Source of the DNA: Zetaproteobacteria bacterium
Lineage (GTDB): Bacteria > Pseudomonadota > Zetaproteobacteria > Mariprofundales > Mariprofundaceae
Assembly (NCBI GenBank): GCA_021545645.1
Contig: JAJRWP010000046.1
Coordinates: forward strand, 1-33,690
Direction of reading: 5' to 3'
Length of the DNA stretch: 33,690 nucleotides
Each line of letters begins with the position of its first letter. Within the stretch, counting starts at the first letter, position 1. The notes beneath the pieces were generated by a model that was not told where the DNA came from, made no database searches, and worked only from the letters and a program-made list of their open reading frames with translations. A program made the position numbers and the translations under genes. Shown piece after piece: positions 15,322-22,312 of this stretch.

Positions 15322-16323
15322 CCCGGCCAGCACGGAAGTATCATTGACCGTTACAAGCTGGGTTGCCGTCACGGCATTGCCGTTGGCATCGGTAGCTGTC
15401 CAAATCACGGTTGTTGCGCCGAGCGGGAAAGTAGCTGGCGCATTGTTGATAATCGTAACTGGCGCAAAAGCATCAATCGCCGTAGCTGTGCCAATCACAA
15501 CCGCAATCGGCTGGCCGGTTGTCGAATCCACAGTAACGGCGGCGGGTACGGTAATAATCGGCGGCGTGGTATCCTGCACCACCACATTCTGCGTCGCACT
15601 GGCCGTATTCCCCGCTGCATCAGTGGCCGTCCAAACGACCTGTGTTACGCCCAGCGGGAATGTCGCAGGTGCATTATTCACGGGCACAATCGCGCCGCTG
15701 ACCAAATCGCTGGCAGTAACAAGTCCGAGATTCACCGGCGTTGGCGAGACTGTCGCCTCGACGGTGATTGCCGGTTGCCCAATGGAAATAACGGGTGGGG
15801 TGGTATCTGTGATCGTCACCGTCTGCGTGGCGATTCCGATATTGCCCGCAGCATCACTGGCGCGCCATGTCACGGTATTCACACCGAGGGCGAACGCACC
15901 TGTAACGGAAGGCGTGGCGATCAATCCGACATTCACATTATCCGTCACCGAGGCAACACCAAGAATGACATTGGTCAGCGACCCTGTCGCTTCCTGCGTG
16001 ATATTCAAGGGAGGGACAATAACTGGCGGTGTAATATCCACTACCGGCACTGGCGGTGCGGGCGTTGGTGTTACACCTCCAGCCGTTCCTTCATCTGCAT
16101 TGTTATTGCCAGAGCTATTGGAATGACTGTTTTTGTCAGCTTTTTCATCATCGCCTTCATCTGCATGGCGTTGATCGTCGGCATGTTTGTCTTTGTTCGC
16201 ATCGTCATCGGCGATGGCTGTGCTAACGCTCGGAAACAGGATGCTCGATGGCAGATCCACCGCCGAAAATGGCGATGCAAACCAACCTAAAAAAACACTT
16301 ATCCAGATGATGCGCTTGAACAT
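14896..16323 (-). CDS. exported protein with three HYR (Ig-like) repeats and a C-terminal calcium-loop domain
   Basis: A 475-residue protein. It has a hydrophobic N-terminus (residues 4-20; cleavage after ~21 or at STAIA, 38). A very polar Asp/Lys/His/Asn-rich linker (39-79) and a Pro-rich hinge (84-100) follow. Three HYR repeats lie at ~97-172, 173-253 and 254-328, each opening with a PPVI/PPII strand and holding WTATDAAGN-type motifs; the second and third share NNAPATFPLG exactly. Residues 335-475 duplicate the domain of the next gene. HYR modules serve in adhesion or as spacers on surface proteins. No sortase or autotransporter signal is visible. GGAGGG precedes the ATG at 16323. Expression may be phase-variable: see the promoter at 16356-16387. 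Confidence 0.8.
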   Translation of the reverse strand: MFKRIIWISVFLGWFASPFSAVDLPSSILFPSVSTAIADDDANKDKHADDQRHADEGDDEKADKNSHSNSSGNNNADEGTAGGVTPTPAPPVPVVDITPPVIVPPLNITQEATGSLTNVILGVASVTDNVNVGLIATPSVTGAFALGVNTVTWRASDAAGNIGIATQTVTITDTTPPVISIGQPAITVEATVSPTPVNLGLVTASDLVSGAIVPVNNAPATFPLGVTQVVWTATDAAGNTASATQNVVVQDTTPPIITVPAAVTVDSTTGQPIAVVIGTATAIDAFAPVTIINNAPATFPLGATTVIWTATDANGNAVTATQLVTVNDTSVLAGLPPDPGAAGKLTLAGIDSDNDGVRDDVQRWIAITFPHSQKTRAALRQMAGDFQNMLLWANDKQRVYDAFIRMGMSTECIEYIDPINSYDTGSLLESMVMNTALRSRAYMQASRNLSGRGIASLGIGNEKQGCKFNPDAMPN

Positions 16324-16355
16324 GGTTCCCTCCTTGCCCGGCGACTTCAGGCGAC

Positions 16356-16387
16356 ACTATACCCCCCCCCCATCGGGTCAATGTCAA
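16356..16387 (-). promoter_or_regulatory. sigma-70-like promoter with a (G)10 tract as spacer
   Basis: On the minus strand the order is TTGACA (16382-16387), a 20-nt spacer, then TATAGT (16356-16361, 5 of 6 consensus). The ten bases next to the -10 (16362-16371) are all G. A second -35-like TTGACC at 16376-16381 would give a 14-nt spacer. Neither spacing is the optimal 17. Loss of three G or gain of three G would bring one or the other to 17. Transcription would start near 16349, giving a leader of about 25 nt that holds the ribosome site. Confidence 0.65.
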
Positions 16388-16473
16388 GATGGGAAATCAG
16401 AAAAGGCTTGATTTAGTTCATTCGCTCACAGGCAATGCATGTGTCGCCAGTCAATTCTGTTATCCTCGCCCAC

Positions 16474-17259
16474 ATGTTTAAAAACGCGTCTGCCTCGCGC
16501 ATAAAAAAATCCCTCGGTCAGCATTTTTTAATCGACCGCAACGCTATTTCCCGCATCGCCGCAGCGATTCCGCAAGGCGCGCAGGTATTGGAAATCGGCC
16601 CCGGTCGCGGCGCAATTACCAACGCCCTGCTCGAACGCGCGGCAAGCCTGCTGCTGATTGAAAAAGACGATGTGCTGGTTGCCGAATGGCAGGAAAAAGC
16701 GCGCAATATTTCGTCGTTGAGCGTGATTCACGGCGATGCCTTGGCATTGATTGCGCAAACGGTTGCCACGCATCAGCCGCAATGGATTGCCGGCAATCTT
16801 CCCTACAATATCAGCGGCCCGTTATCGGTGGCGATGTTTGCCTGCAATCTTTCCGGCGGCATGGTGCTGATGTATCAACGCGAAGTGGGCGAGCGCATTC
16901 GCGCCGATGCGGGCAGCAAAACCTACGGCGGTTTGAGTGTACTGGCGCGGCATTTTTACGATGTTCGGCGTCTGCTCAGCTTGCCGCCGGGCGCGTTTTC
17001 ACCGCCACCGAAGGTGCATTCGGCAGTGCTTTTGTTCACGCCGCACGGTCGAACCCCCGTCTGCGATTATTCAATCCTGCAAAAAACGGTGCGCCAAGGC
17101 TTTGCCCACCGGCGCAAAACCATCGCCAACAATTTTCGCGGCGTGCTGAATGCTGCCGATTGGCAAGCGTTGGACATTGATGCCGGATTGCGCCCGGAGC
17201 AGTTGGATTACCCGGTTTGGGCGCGACTGGCGAAGCATCTAGCAGGTATGACCGGATAA
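16474..17259 (+). CDS. ksgA: 16S rRNA (adenine1518/1519-N6)-dimethyltransferase KsgA
   Basis: A 261-residue methyltransferase that dimethylates two adjacent adenines near the 3' end of 16S rRNA during 30S assembly. The N-terminus KKSLGQHFLIDRN, SAM-binding motif VLEIGPGRGAITNALL, catalytic GNLPYNIS and FSPPPKVHSAV are all present. I chose the ATG at 16474; an in-frame ATG at 16435 would add 13 residues not typical of the family. No ribosome site precedes 16474, and TATCCT at 16461-16466 could be a -10 of a leaderless message, which is speculative. The usual partners pdxA, surA and apaG are absent. Confidence 0.95.
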   Translation: MFKNASASRIKKSLGQHFLIDRNAISRIAAAIPQGAQVLEIGPGRGAITNALLERAASLLLIEKDDVLVAEWQEKARNISSLSVIHGDALALIAQTVATHQPQWIAGNLPYNISGPLSVAMFACNLSGGMVLMYQREVGERIRADAGSKTYGGLSVLARHFYDVRRLLSLPPGAFSPPPKVHSAVLLFTPHGRTPVCDYSILQKTVRQGFAHRRKTIANNFRGVLNAADWQALDIDAGLRPEQLDYPVWARLAKHLAGMTG

Positions 17260-17285
17260 CTCCGATCAGTTGACTGCTGAGGCAA

Positions 17286-17330
17286 GCGAAAAAATGGGAT
17301 TAAGCAGCAACGTCGCGCCTATTTTTTCGC
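17286..17330. repeat. long-loop inverted repeat downstream of ksgA
   Basis: GCGAAAAAAT at 17286-17295 is the exact reverse complement of ATTTTTTCGC at 17321-17330, separated by 25 nt. It is followed by GCGCAG rather than a T-run, so it is not a textbook terminator. It sits between the convergent ksgA and plsC genes. Confidence 0.4.
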
Positions 17331-17378
17331 GCAGTCGAGGGTCTCCGTAGGACAGACAAATGCCGGGCGCATTTCTTG

Positions 17379-17408
17379 GTTCGTTCTTTGTGCGTGCAAA
17401 GAATGAAC
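17379..17408. terminator. hairpin between convergent ksgA and plsC
   Basis: Arms 17379-17390 (GTTCGTTCTTTG) and 17397-17408 (CAAAGAATGAAC) pair over 12 positions with one G-T wobble around a six-base loop. It lies about 36 nt past the plsC stop. The T/A-rich flanks could support termination. Hairpins of this look can also be dispersed extragenic repeats, which one window cannot show. Confidence 0.45.
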
Positions 17409-17444
17409 AAACCCTTTGTTGAAATAACTTGTTGTGCGGGAATG

Positions 17445-18161
17445 CTAACCGCCAAGCTCTGCGGTTGCCGTTTCTATATCCTGCTGCAAACGCTTGAGTA
17501 AATCGTTGCGCTTGGCTGCTTTCACCTCTTCCGGCGAAATATAGGGCAAAAAACGCACACGAATCACACCCGGTTTTTTAATAAATCCGCGCTTCGGCCA
17601 GCAACGTCCGGCATTGTGCGCCATCGGCAAAATACCGACCCCGGCTTTTTGCGCCAAAACGATACCACCGGGCTGATATTTACCGCTTTTGCCGGGTTCC
17701 GAACGCGTTCCTTCGGGAAAAACCACCACCCAGCGCCCTTTGTGTAAAAAGGACGTACCCTGTGCAATCACTTGCTTTATCGCCTCGCGCGGATTGCCGC
17801 GACGAATGGCAATCGTGCCCATCACCGCCAGCGCCCAACCGAAAAACGGAATGTAAAACAACTCGCGTTTTAGAATCCACACATACGGCGGCACCAAAAT
17901 CGGCATGGCAATGGTCTCCGCCGCCGATTGATGCTTGGCCATCACCAGACAAGCGGTTTGCGGCATGTGTTCGCGCCCTTCCACCTCAAGGCGAATGCCG
18001 CAAACAATACGCAACGCGGCAAAAACAAACGCCGACCATGTGCGCGCCCAAAACCACGCCGCATCGAAGCCAAAAAGCCGCGTTATCACGACCAGTGTCG
18101 AAAAAACCACCGTCGCCAGCATAAACAACAGATTGAAAATCAGAGAACGGATAAAAAGCAT
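17445..18161 (-). CDS. plsC: 1-acyl-sn-glycerol-3-phosphate acyltransferase (PlsC family)
   Basis: A 238-residue inner-membrane enzyme that adds the second acyl chain to lysophosphatidic acid. The N-terminal membrane helix (residues ~4-30) is followed by the acyltransferase motifs: H77-QSAA-E82, then FPEGTRSEPGKSGKYQPG, and GILPMAHNAG near the third. The canonical HX4D is HX4E here, a variant I recall as common in relatives of this subfamily. It starts four bases after gmhB, a frequent proteobacterial pairing of LPS and phospholipid genes. A lysophospholipid acyltransferase of other specificity cannot be excluded. Confidence 0.9.
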   Translation of the reverse strand: MLFIRSLIFNLLFMLATVVFSTLVVITRLFGFDAAWFWARTWSAFVFAALRIVCGIRLEVEGREHMPQTACLVMAKHQSAAETIAMPILVPPYVWILKRELFYIPFFGWALAVMGTIAIRRGNPREAIKQVIAQGTSFLHKGRWVVVFPEGTRSEPGKSGKYQPGGIVLAQKAGVGILPMAHNAGRCWPKRGFIKKPGVIRVRFLPYISPEEVKAAKRNDLLKRLQQDIETATAELGG

Positions 18162-18165
18162 GGCG

Positions 18166-18717
18166 TTAGGCTAGCAGGGCATCCACCGCAGCGGCCAGAT
18201 CGGCGTAACAACGGATATCCGGCATCAGCGCCCGCGATTTCTCCAAAATCGCCGCCGCATCGCCGTAACCGCTTTGCACCAGCATCGCCGCAACACTAGC
18301 TGCATGCGCCGCCTGCACATCGCGAATCGAATCGCCGATAAAAAGCGCCTCGGCAGCATTGATTTGCAACACCTGCAAGGATTCGTCGATCATCCCCGGC
18401 AGCGGTTTGCGGCAAGCACAGCCGTCGTCCGGCCCATGCGGACAATAGGCCACATGCGCGATTTCACCGCCTTTTTCCTCAATCGCCAACATCATCTTGG
18501 CGTGAATGGATTGAAAAACCTGCTGATCCAGCATACCGCGCCCCAACGCCGACTGATTGCTGCAAATTGCCACCTGAATGCCCGCACCACTAAGCCGCGC
18601 AATCGCCTGCAAACTGCCGGGAATCGGCAACCACTGCTCCGGCGCAAGAATATAGTCCGGCGAATCGAAATTAATCACCCCATCGCGATCAAGAAGCACT
18701 GCCTTTGGTAAAATCAT
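18166..18717 (-). CDS. gmhB: D-glycero-D-manno-heptose 1,7-bisphosphate 7-phosphatase
   Basis: A 183-residue HAD phosphatase in the pathway to ADP-heptose for the LPS inner core. The HAD nucleophile and acid/base are D10 and D12 (LLDRDGVIN). The second motif is CSNQSALGRG, and IGDSIRDVQAA carries the metal-binding acidic residues. The GmhB-specific zinc loop CPHGPDDGCACRKP supplies C, H, C, C ligands. No Shine-Dalgarno is visible before the ATG at 18717; instead a 17-bp palindrome occupies 18720-18736. plsC follows four bases downstream. Confidence 0.94.
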   Translation of the reverse strand: MILPKAVLLDRDGVINFDSPDYILAPEQWLPIPGSLQAIARLSGAGIQVAICSNQSALGRGMLDQQVFQSIHAKMMLAIEEKGGEIAHVAYCPHGPDDGCACRKPLPGMIDESLQVLQINAAEALFIGDSIRDVQAAHAASVAAMLVQSGYGDAAAILEKSRALMPDIRCYADLAAAVDALLA

Positions 18718-18719
18718 CG

Positions 18720-18736
18720 CTAAACGGTACGTTTAG
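18720..18736. promoter_or_regulatory. 17-bp perfect palindrome at the gmhB start
   Basis: CTAAACG-GTA-CGTTTAG has seven-base perfect arms and ends three bases from the gmhB ATG, where a ribosome site would be expected. It could be an operator or an RNA hairpin limiting translation. No regulator is known to me for this sequence. Confidence 0.45.
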
Positions 18737-18757
18737 ACAGGCGTAAAAGAAAGCACA

Positions 18758-18771
18758 GGCTGCATGCAGCC
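18758..18771. repeat. 14-bp perfect palindrome between gmhB and ilvE
   Basis: GGCTGCATGCAGCC reads the same on both strands. It lies in the 159-nt divergent region 18718-18876, about 105 nt before the ilvE start. Possible operator; no family assignment. The rest of that region shows a TATATT at 18837-18842 that could be an ilvE -10. Confidence 0.35.
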
Positions 18772-18876
18772 CGTAAATCGGACCAAGCCCAATCGGAATG
18801 CACCGCCTATAGCTTCCCGCAATCGCAGAATTGCTTTATATTGCCGCGTTCTGAATCTTTGCTAGGAGAGATGAAC

Positions 18877-19803
18877 ATGACACCGAACTTTGCCGACCGC
18901 GACGGGCTGATCTGGTTTGATGGTAAAATGGTAGCGTGGCGCGATGCACAGGTGCATGTGCTGACGCACACGCTGCATTACGGCATGGGTGTGTTCGAAG
19001 GCGTGCGCGCCTACGACGCCGATGGCGGCACAGCTATTTTTCGCTTGCAAGCACACACAGACCGCTTGTTCCGTTCGGCGCATATTATGAATATGCAGAT
19101 GCCTTTTTCTAAAGAAGTACTGAACGAAGCGCAACGCGCCGTAGTGCGTGAAAACGGTTTAAGTTCGGCGTATATCCGGCCAATGGCATTTTACGGTTCC
19201 GAAGGCATGGGCCTGCGTGCCGATAATCTGCAAACACATTTGGTTGTCGCCGCTTGGCAATGGGGTGCATACCTTGGCGACGACGGTATCAACAATGGCA
19301 TCCGCATCCGTACCTCGTCATACACGCGACATCATGTGAATATCGCTATGTGCAAGGCCAAAGCCAACGGGCAATACATCAATTCGATGCTCGGCCTATC
19401 CGAAGCATTGCGCGACGGTTACGACGAAGCCTTGTTTCTCGATGTCGATGGTTTTGTTGCCGAAGGCTCGGGAGAGAATATTTTTCTGGTCTACGACAAG
19501 GTGATTTACACACCGGATTTGACCAGCGCGCTGGACGGCATCACCCGCGCCACGGTGATGCAATTGGCCGAAGAAGCGGGTTATAAAGTGGTGGTCAAAC
19601 GCATCACCCGTGATGAAGTTTATGTTGCCGACGAAGCCTTTTTCACCGGCACGGCAGCCGAAGTAACGCCGATTCGCGAAGTCGATGGCCGAGCCATCGG
19701 CGCGGGTACGCGCGGCCCGGTCACCGCCGAATTACAACAAAAATATTTCGATGTGGTGCATGGGCGCAGTGCCGCACATGCCGATTGGATCGCAAAAGTT
19801 TAG
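18877..19803 (+). CDS. ilvE: branched-chain amino acid aminotransferase
   Basis: A 308-residue fold-type IV PLP enzyme performing the last step of valine, leucine and isoleucine synthesis. Motifs are GLIWFDGKMV, THTLHYGMGVFEGVRAY, AYIRPMAFYG, the PLP lysine K162 in CKAKANGQYINS, DVDGFVAEGSGENIFLV, LDGITRATVMQLA and EAFFTGTAAEVTPI. Of two nearby ATGs, 18877 has AGGAGAG at a proper 6-8 base distance, whereas 18871 abuts it; an upstream TTG at 18841 is unlikely. It stands alone, divergent from gmhB and convergent with a microprotein gene. The 53 nt after it (19804-19856) show no clear terminator. Confidence 0.95.
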   Translation: MTPNFADRDGLIWFDGKMVAWRDAQVHVLTHTLHYGMGVFEGVRAYDADGGTAIFRLQAHTDRLFRSAHIMNMQMPFSKEVLNEAQRAVVRENGLSSAYIRPMAFYGSEGMGLRADNLQTHLVVAAWQWGAYLGDDGINNGIRIRTSSYTRHHVNIAMCKAKANGQYINSMLGLSEALRDGYDEALFLDVDGFVAEGSGENIFLVYDKVIYTPDLTSALDGITRATVMQLAEEAGYKVVVKRITRDEVYVADEAFFTGTAAEVTPIREVDGRAIGAGTRGPVTAELQQKYFDVVHGRSAAHADWIAKV

Positions 19804-19856
19804 CGGCTCTTAGCTGTGTAAATCCTTGCTTTTGATTATCGGGCGATACTGCCGCG

Positions 19857-19961
19857 TCAGAATGACATCACCCACGCAAGGCCCATCAATACACTGAATA
19901 GGGCCGTATAGCCGAGCAGCGATCCCTTTTGCTTGTTGTAAAAGTGGCCAGAATCCGTCAT
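19857..19961 (-). CDS. 34-residue single-span membrane microprotein (B)
   Basis: A 34-codon ORF with a purine-rich ribosome site (GGGGAGAGAGG) before the ATG. A short polar N-terminus (MTDSGHFYNKQKGS) leads into one hydrophobic helix (LLGYTALFSVLMGLAWVMSF). It matches microprotein A (11497-11607): YN eight to ten residues in, then GY..LF..LM..AW..S. Two perfect CRP-type palindromes lie 42-74 nt upstream. Conservation of a helix motif, a good ribosome site and a shared type of regulator argue that it is real. Function is unknown; a small subunit or modulator of a membrane complex, perhaps respiratory, is a guess. Confidence 0.72.
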   Translation of the reverse strand: MTDSGHFYNKQKGSLLGYTALFSVLMGLAWVMSF

Positions 19962-20002
19962 GAGCACCTCTCTCCCCTGTAATGTGCAGCCAACGTTAAG
20001 CA

Positions 20003-20018
20003 TGTGAGGCATGTCACA
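20003..20018 (-). promoter_or_regulatory. perfect CRP-type site, proximal
   Basis: TGTGA-GGCATG-TCACA is a perfect TGTGA-N6-TCACA palindrome. Its centre is about 50 nt upstream of the microprotein B ATG at 19961. It is one of a tandem pair with 17 bp between centres. Confidence 0.7.
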
Positions 20019-20019
20019 A

Positions 20020-20035
20020 TGTGATTTACATCACA
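20020..20035 (-). promoter_or_regulatory. perfect CRP-type site, distal, overlapping the yjbQ stop
   Basis: TGTGA-TTTACA-TCACA is a second perfect palindrome, centred about 67 nt before the microprotein B start. It overlaps the last codon and stop of yjbQ (stop at 20031-20033). If this site sits at -41.5, transcription would start near 19986, leaving a leader of about 25 nt. The proximal site would then lie inside the promoter. Confidence 0.7.
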
Positions 20036-20465
20036 TTCCGCTGATATGTACGATAAGCTGCCGCCGCGATGCATGCTGCCGGTGTTCGTAGAGATAAATG
20101 CCCTGCCAAACGCCGAGAACCATCTCTCCGTCGGCAACAGGAATACTCAAACTGGTAGCGGTTAGCGCTGTGCGCACATGCGCAGGCATATCGTCCGGAC
20201 CTTCGGCAGTGTGCGAATAAATAGCATCGCCATCGGGAACGAGGCGCGACAAAAAGCGTTCCATATCCGTCTGCACATCGGGATCGGCATTTTCTTGAAT
20301 CAGCAACGAGCAACTGGTATGACGGACAAACAGATGCAACATGCCGCATTTGATACCACTTTCGGCCAGCACCTGCGCGACCTCGCGCGTGACATCCAAC
20401 ATGCCGCGACCGCGTGGCATGATATTCAGCACGGCTTGCTGTTGTTTGGTAACAGGATGACTCAT
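20031..20465 (-). CDS. yjbQ: YjbQ/UPF0047 family protein
   Basis: A 144-residue member of the secondary thiamine-phosphate synthase enzyme family (UPF0047). The conserved core is FVRHTSCSLLIQENADPDVQ, then DGDAIYSHTAEGPDDMPAHV, and the C-terminal LGVWQGIYLYEHR. E. coli YjbQ has weak thiamine-phosphate synthase activity in vitro, but its true role is unknown. I chose the ATG at 20465, which overlaps the xthA stop as ATGA. The frame stays open to 20672 only as a shadow of xthA. It is the last gene of the DUF971-mscS-xthA-yjbQ run. Confidence 0.92.
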   Translation of the reverse strand: MSHPVTKQQQAVLNIMPRGRGMLDVTREVAQVLAESGIKCGMLHLFVRHTSCSLLIQENADPDVQTDMERFLSRLVPDGDAIYSHTAEGPDDMPAHVRTALTATSLSIPVADGEMVLGVWQGIYLYEHRQHASRRQLIVHISGM

Positions 20466-21226
20466 GCGCCTGCCAATTCCACCCATACCGGCGCATGATC
20501 GCTGGGCCGCTCTTGAGCGCGTTCTTGGCGGTGTACGCCTGCCGCTTCGGCATGCAGCGTCGGCGTTGCCAACACATGATCGATACGGATGCCCCAATTG
20601 CGCGGAAACGCATTGAGCCGGTAATCCCACCACGAATGCATGCCCGCTTCGGGATGCAACGCACGCACACAATCAATCAAACCGCTGTTCAGCATGGCCG
20701 AAAAATACGCGCGTTCGCGCTCCGAACACATGATTTTCCCCTGCCAGCGCAACGGATCGTGAATATCAATATCGGCAGGCGCGATATTGAAATCGCCAAG
20801 TACAATCAGTTTATCGTGTGCCTGCATTTGCTGCTGTAAAAAGGCCGAAAACGCATCCAGCCAGCGCAGTTTGTACTGATATTTCTCGCTGCCGACCTCC
20901 TGCCCGTTGGGAATATAAACATCGATGATGCGTACGCCGTTTATCGTCGCCGCCAACACCCGCCGTTGCGCATCGTCGAATTCCGGCATGCCGGCCTGCA
21001 CATTGCTTGCCGTGTTTTTGCTCAGAATTGCCACACCGTTATATGTTTTCTGGCCGCAAAACACCACCTGATAACCGGCGGCTTCGATGTCGGCCTGCGG
21101 AAAACGTTCGTCCGGTACTTTGGTTTCCTGCAAGGCCAAAACATCCGGTGTATGCTCATCCAGATAACGCAACACATGCGGCAGCCGCACATTCAGCGAA
21201 TTGACGTTCCAAGTGACAATATTCAT
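20462..21226 (-). CDS. xthA: exodeoxyribonuclease III
   Basis: A 254-residue AP endonuclease/3'-5' exonuclease for base-excision repair. Endonuclease/exonuclease/phosphatase fold motifs are visible: TWNVNSLNVRL, ALQETKVPDE with metal-binding E34, DVYIPNGQEVGSEKY, LGDFNIAPADIDIHD, WGIRIDHVLA and the closing RPSDHAPVWVEL with the catalytic Asp-His. Length is normal. It starts three bases after the mscS stop and overlaps yjbQ by four bases. Nth, another base-excision enzyme, is elsewhere in the window. Confidence 0.95.
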   Translation of the reverse strand: MNIVTWNVNSLNVRLPHVLRYLDEHTPDVLALQETKVPDERFPQADIEAAGYQVVFCGQKTYNGVAILSKNTASNVQAGMPEFDDAQRRVLAATINGVRIIDVYIPNGQEVGSEKYQYKLRWLDAFSAFLQQQMQAHDKLIVLGDFNIAPADIDIHDPLRWQGKIMCSERERAYFSAMLNSGLIDCVRALHPEAGMHSWWDYRLNAFPRNWGIRIDHVLATPTLHAEAAGVHRQERAQERPSDHAPVWVELAGA

Positions 21227-21229
21227 GGC

Positions 21230-22312
21230 TTAACTCTGCTCCAGATGCACGGTGCGTGTCGGAAATGCGAAATCCAATTGCAGCGATTCGAGCAATTGCA
21301 TGATTTGCATATTCACTTCCTGACGTACCTGCAAATATTCGGACCAATCGGTCGAGGCGGAGAAATAATAGAGGAAAATAGACAGCGAAGAATCCTCGAA
21401 CTCGTCGAATTTAACCAACTTAAACTGCTGATCGACGCCCGCATGCTGCGTCAGTATCGCTTCGATGCCTTCAATCGCCTGCTGCATTTGCTGCGGCGTA
21501 GTGTCGTAGGTCAGGCCGATGCGCATTTTCACCCGCCGTCTGGCACGCGCATCGATATTATCAATCACCATATTGGCCAGCATCGAATTGGGTACGTTGA
21601 CCAGTGTTTGTGCAAAGGTACGGATGCGTGTCGAGCGGAAGCCGATTTCTTCGACCACACCCTCGAATTCGCTGGTTTTGACCCAATCGCCGATGGTGAA
21701 CGGGCGGTCGATAAGAATCATTACCGAGCCAAACACATTGGCGATGGTATCGCGTGCGGCCATGGCCACGGCGATGCCGCCGATGCCCAGTGAAGCAATC
21801 AGACCGGAGATGGAATAACCCATATTCTGCGCCACCACCAAAATGGCGGTGATGGCGGTAAATATTTTCAGGGTTTTGGCAACAAAGGGAACCAGTTGAT
21901 CGTCCAGCGTGGATTCCGTTTCTGCGGCGCGGGCGCGGAAATACGCCGCCAAGCCGTCAATCAAACGCCACAAAAACCATGCGCCGATAATCAGTGTTAA
22001 TACCCGCCCGATTTGGTCAATCAGCGGCATAATCGGGAAAATATCCGCAGGTGGATTGAGTACATGCAGGGTGGCCAGAATACCGAGAGTATAGAGCAGC
22101 CAACCGGCGGGTTTTTCGGCGACTTCGAGCAGTAAATTATCGAGTTGGGTTTCGGTGCGTGCGGCAAGCTTTTGCGCAAAACGGTGAAAAAGGCCGATCA
22201 ACCAGCGCCGACAAACGATGGTGATAAACAGAATCAGCATTGCCGCTATCCAGCGCGAAGCCGGAATATCGAGCAGTGTCCACGCTTGTAAATATTGCCA
22301 CCATGTCAGCAT
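21230..22312 (-). CDS. small-conductance mechanosensitive channel (MscS family)
   Basis: A 360-residue membrane protein. Hydrophobic segments lie at about residues 20-40, 70-90, 98-120 and 148-168. The pore-lining helix is IASLGIGGIAVAMAARDTIANVFGS, with the Gly/Ala packing typical of MscS TM3. The beta domain follows (RPFTIGDWVKTSEFEGVVEEIGF, VNVPNSMLAN) and then an alpha/beta C-terminal domain. It is larger than E. coli MscS (286) and has extra N-terminal helices, as in YbdG/YnaI-like channels. AGGAGGAAACCCG precedes the ATG. It overlaps the end of the DUF971 gene by seven bases. It releases osmolytes under hypo-osmotic shock. Confidence 0.92.
   Translation of the reverse strand: MLTWWQYLQAWTLLDIPASRWIAAMLILFITIVCRRWLIGLFHRFAQKLAARTETQLDNLLLEVAEKPAGWLLYTLGILATLHVLNPPADIFPIMPLIDQIGRVLTLIIGAWFLWRLIDGLAAYFRARAAETESTLDDQLVPFVAKTLKIFTAITAILVVAQNMGYSISGLIASLGIGGIAVAMAARDTIANVFGSVMILIDRPFTIGDWVKTSEFEGVVEEIGFRSTRIRTFAQTLVNVPNSMLANMVIDNIDARARRRVKMRIGLTYDTTPQQMQQAIEGIEAILTQHAGVDQQFKLVKFDEFEDSSLSIFLYYFSASTDWSEYLQVRQEVNMQIMQLLESLQLDFAFPTRTVHLEQS

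Noticed and set aside
15321-16030. Similar DNA repeats within the HYR gene considered as a CRISPR-like or satellite array
   Set aside because: They are in-frame protein domain repeats of about 80 residues, diverged and without spacers.
14700-16126. Long plus-strand ORFs opposite the HYR gene (up to 301 codons at 15221-16126)
   Set aside because: They mirror the repetitive Thr/Val/Ala codons of the HYR repeats on the other strand and lack ribosome sites; the minus-strand protein has signal, domains and operon context.
17445-18161. HX4E instead of HX4D in PlsC as a defective enzyme
   Set aside because: The variant is frequent in this acyltransferase subfamily, and the other motifs are intact.
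20465-20672. N-terminal extension of yjbQ
   Set aside because: The extension lies wholly within xthA in another frame and is absent from the family; the ATGA overlap at 20462-20465 is the natural start.
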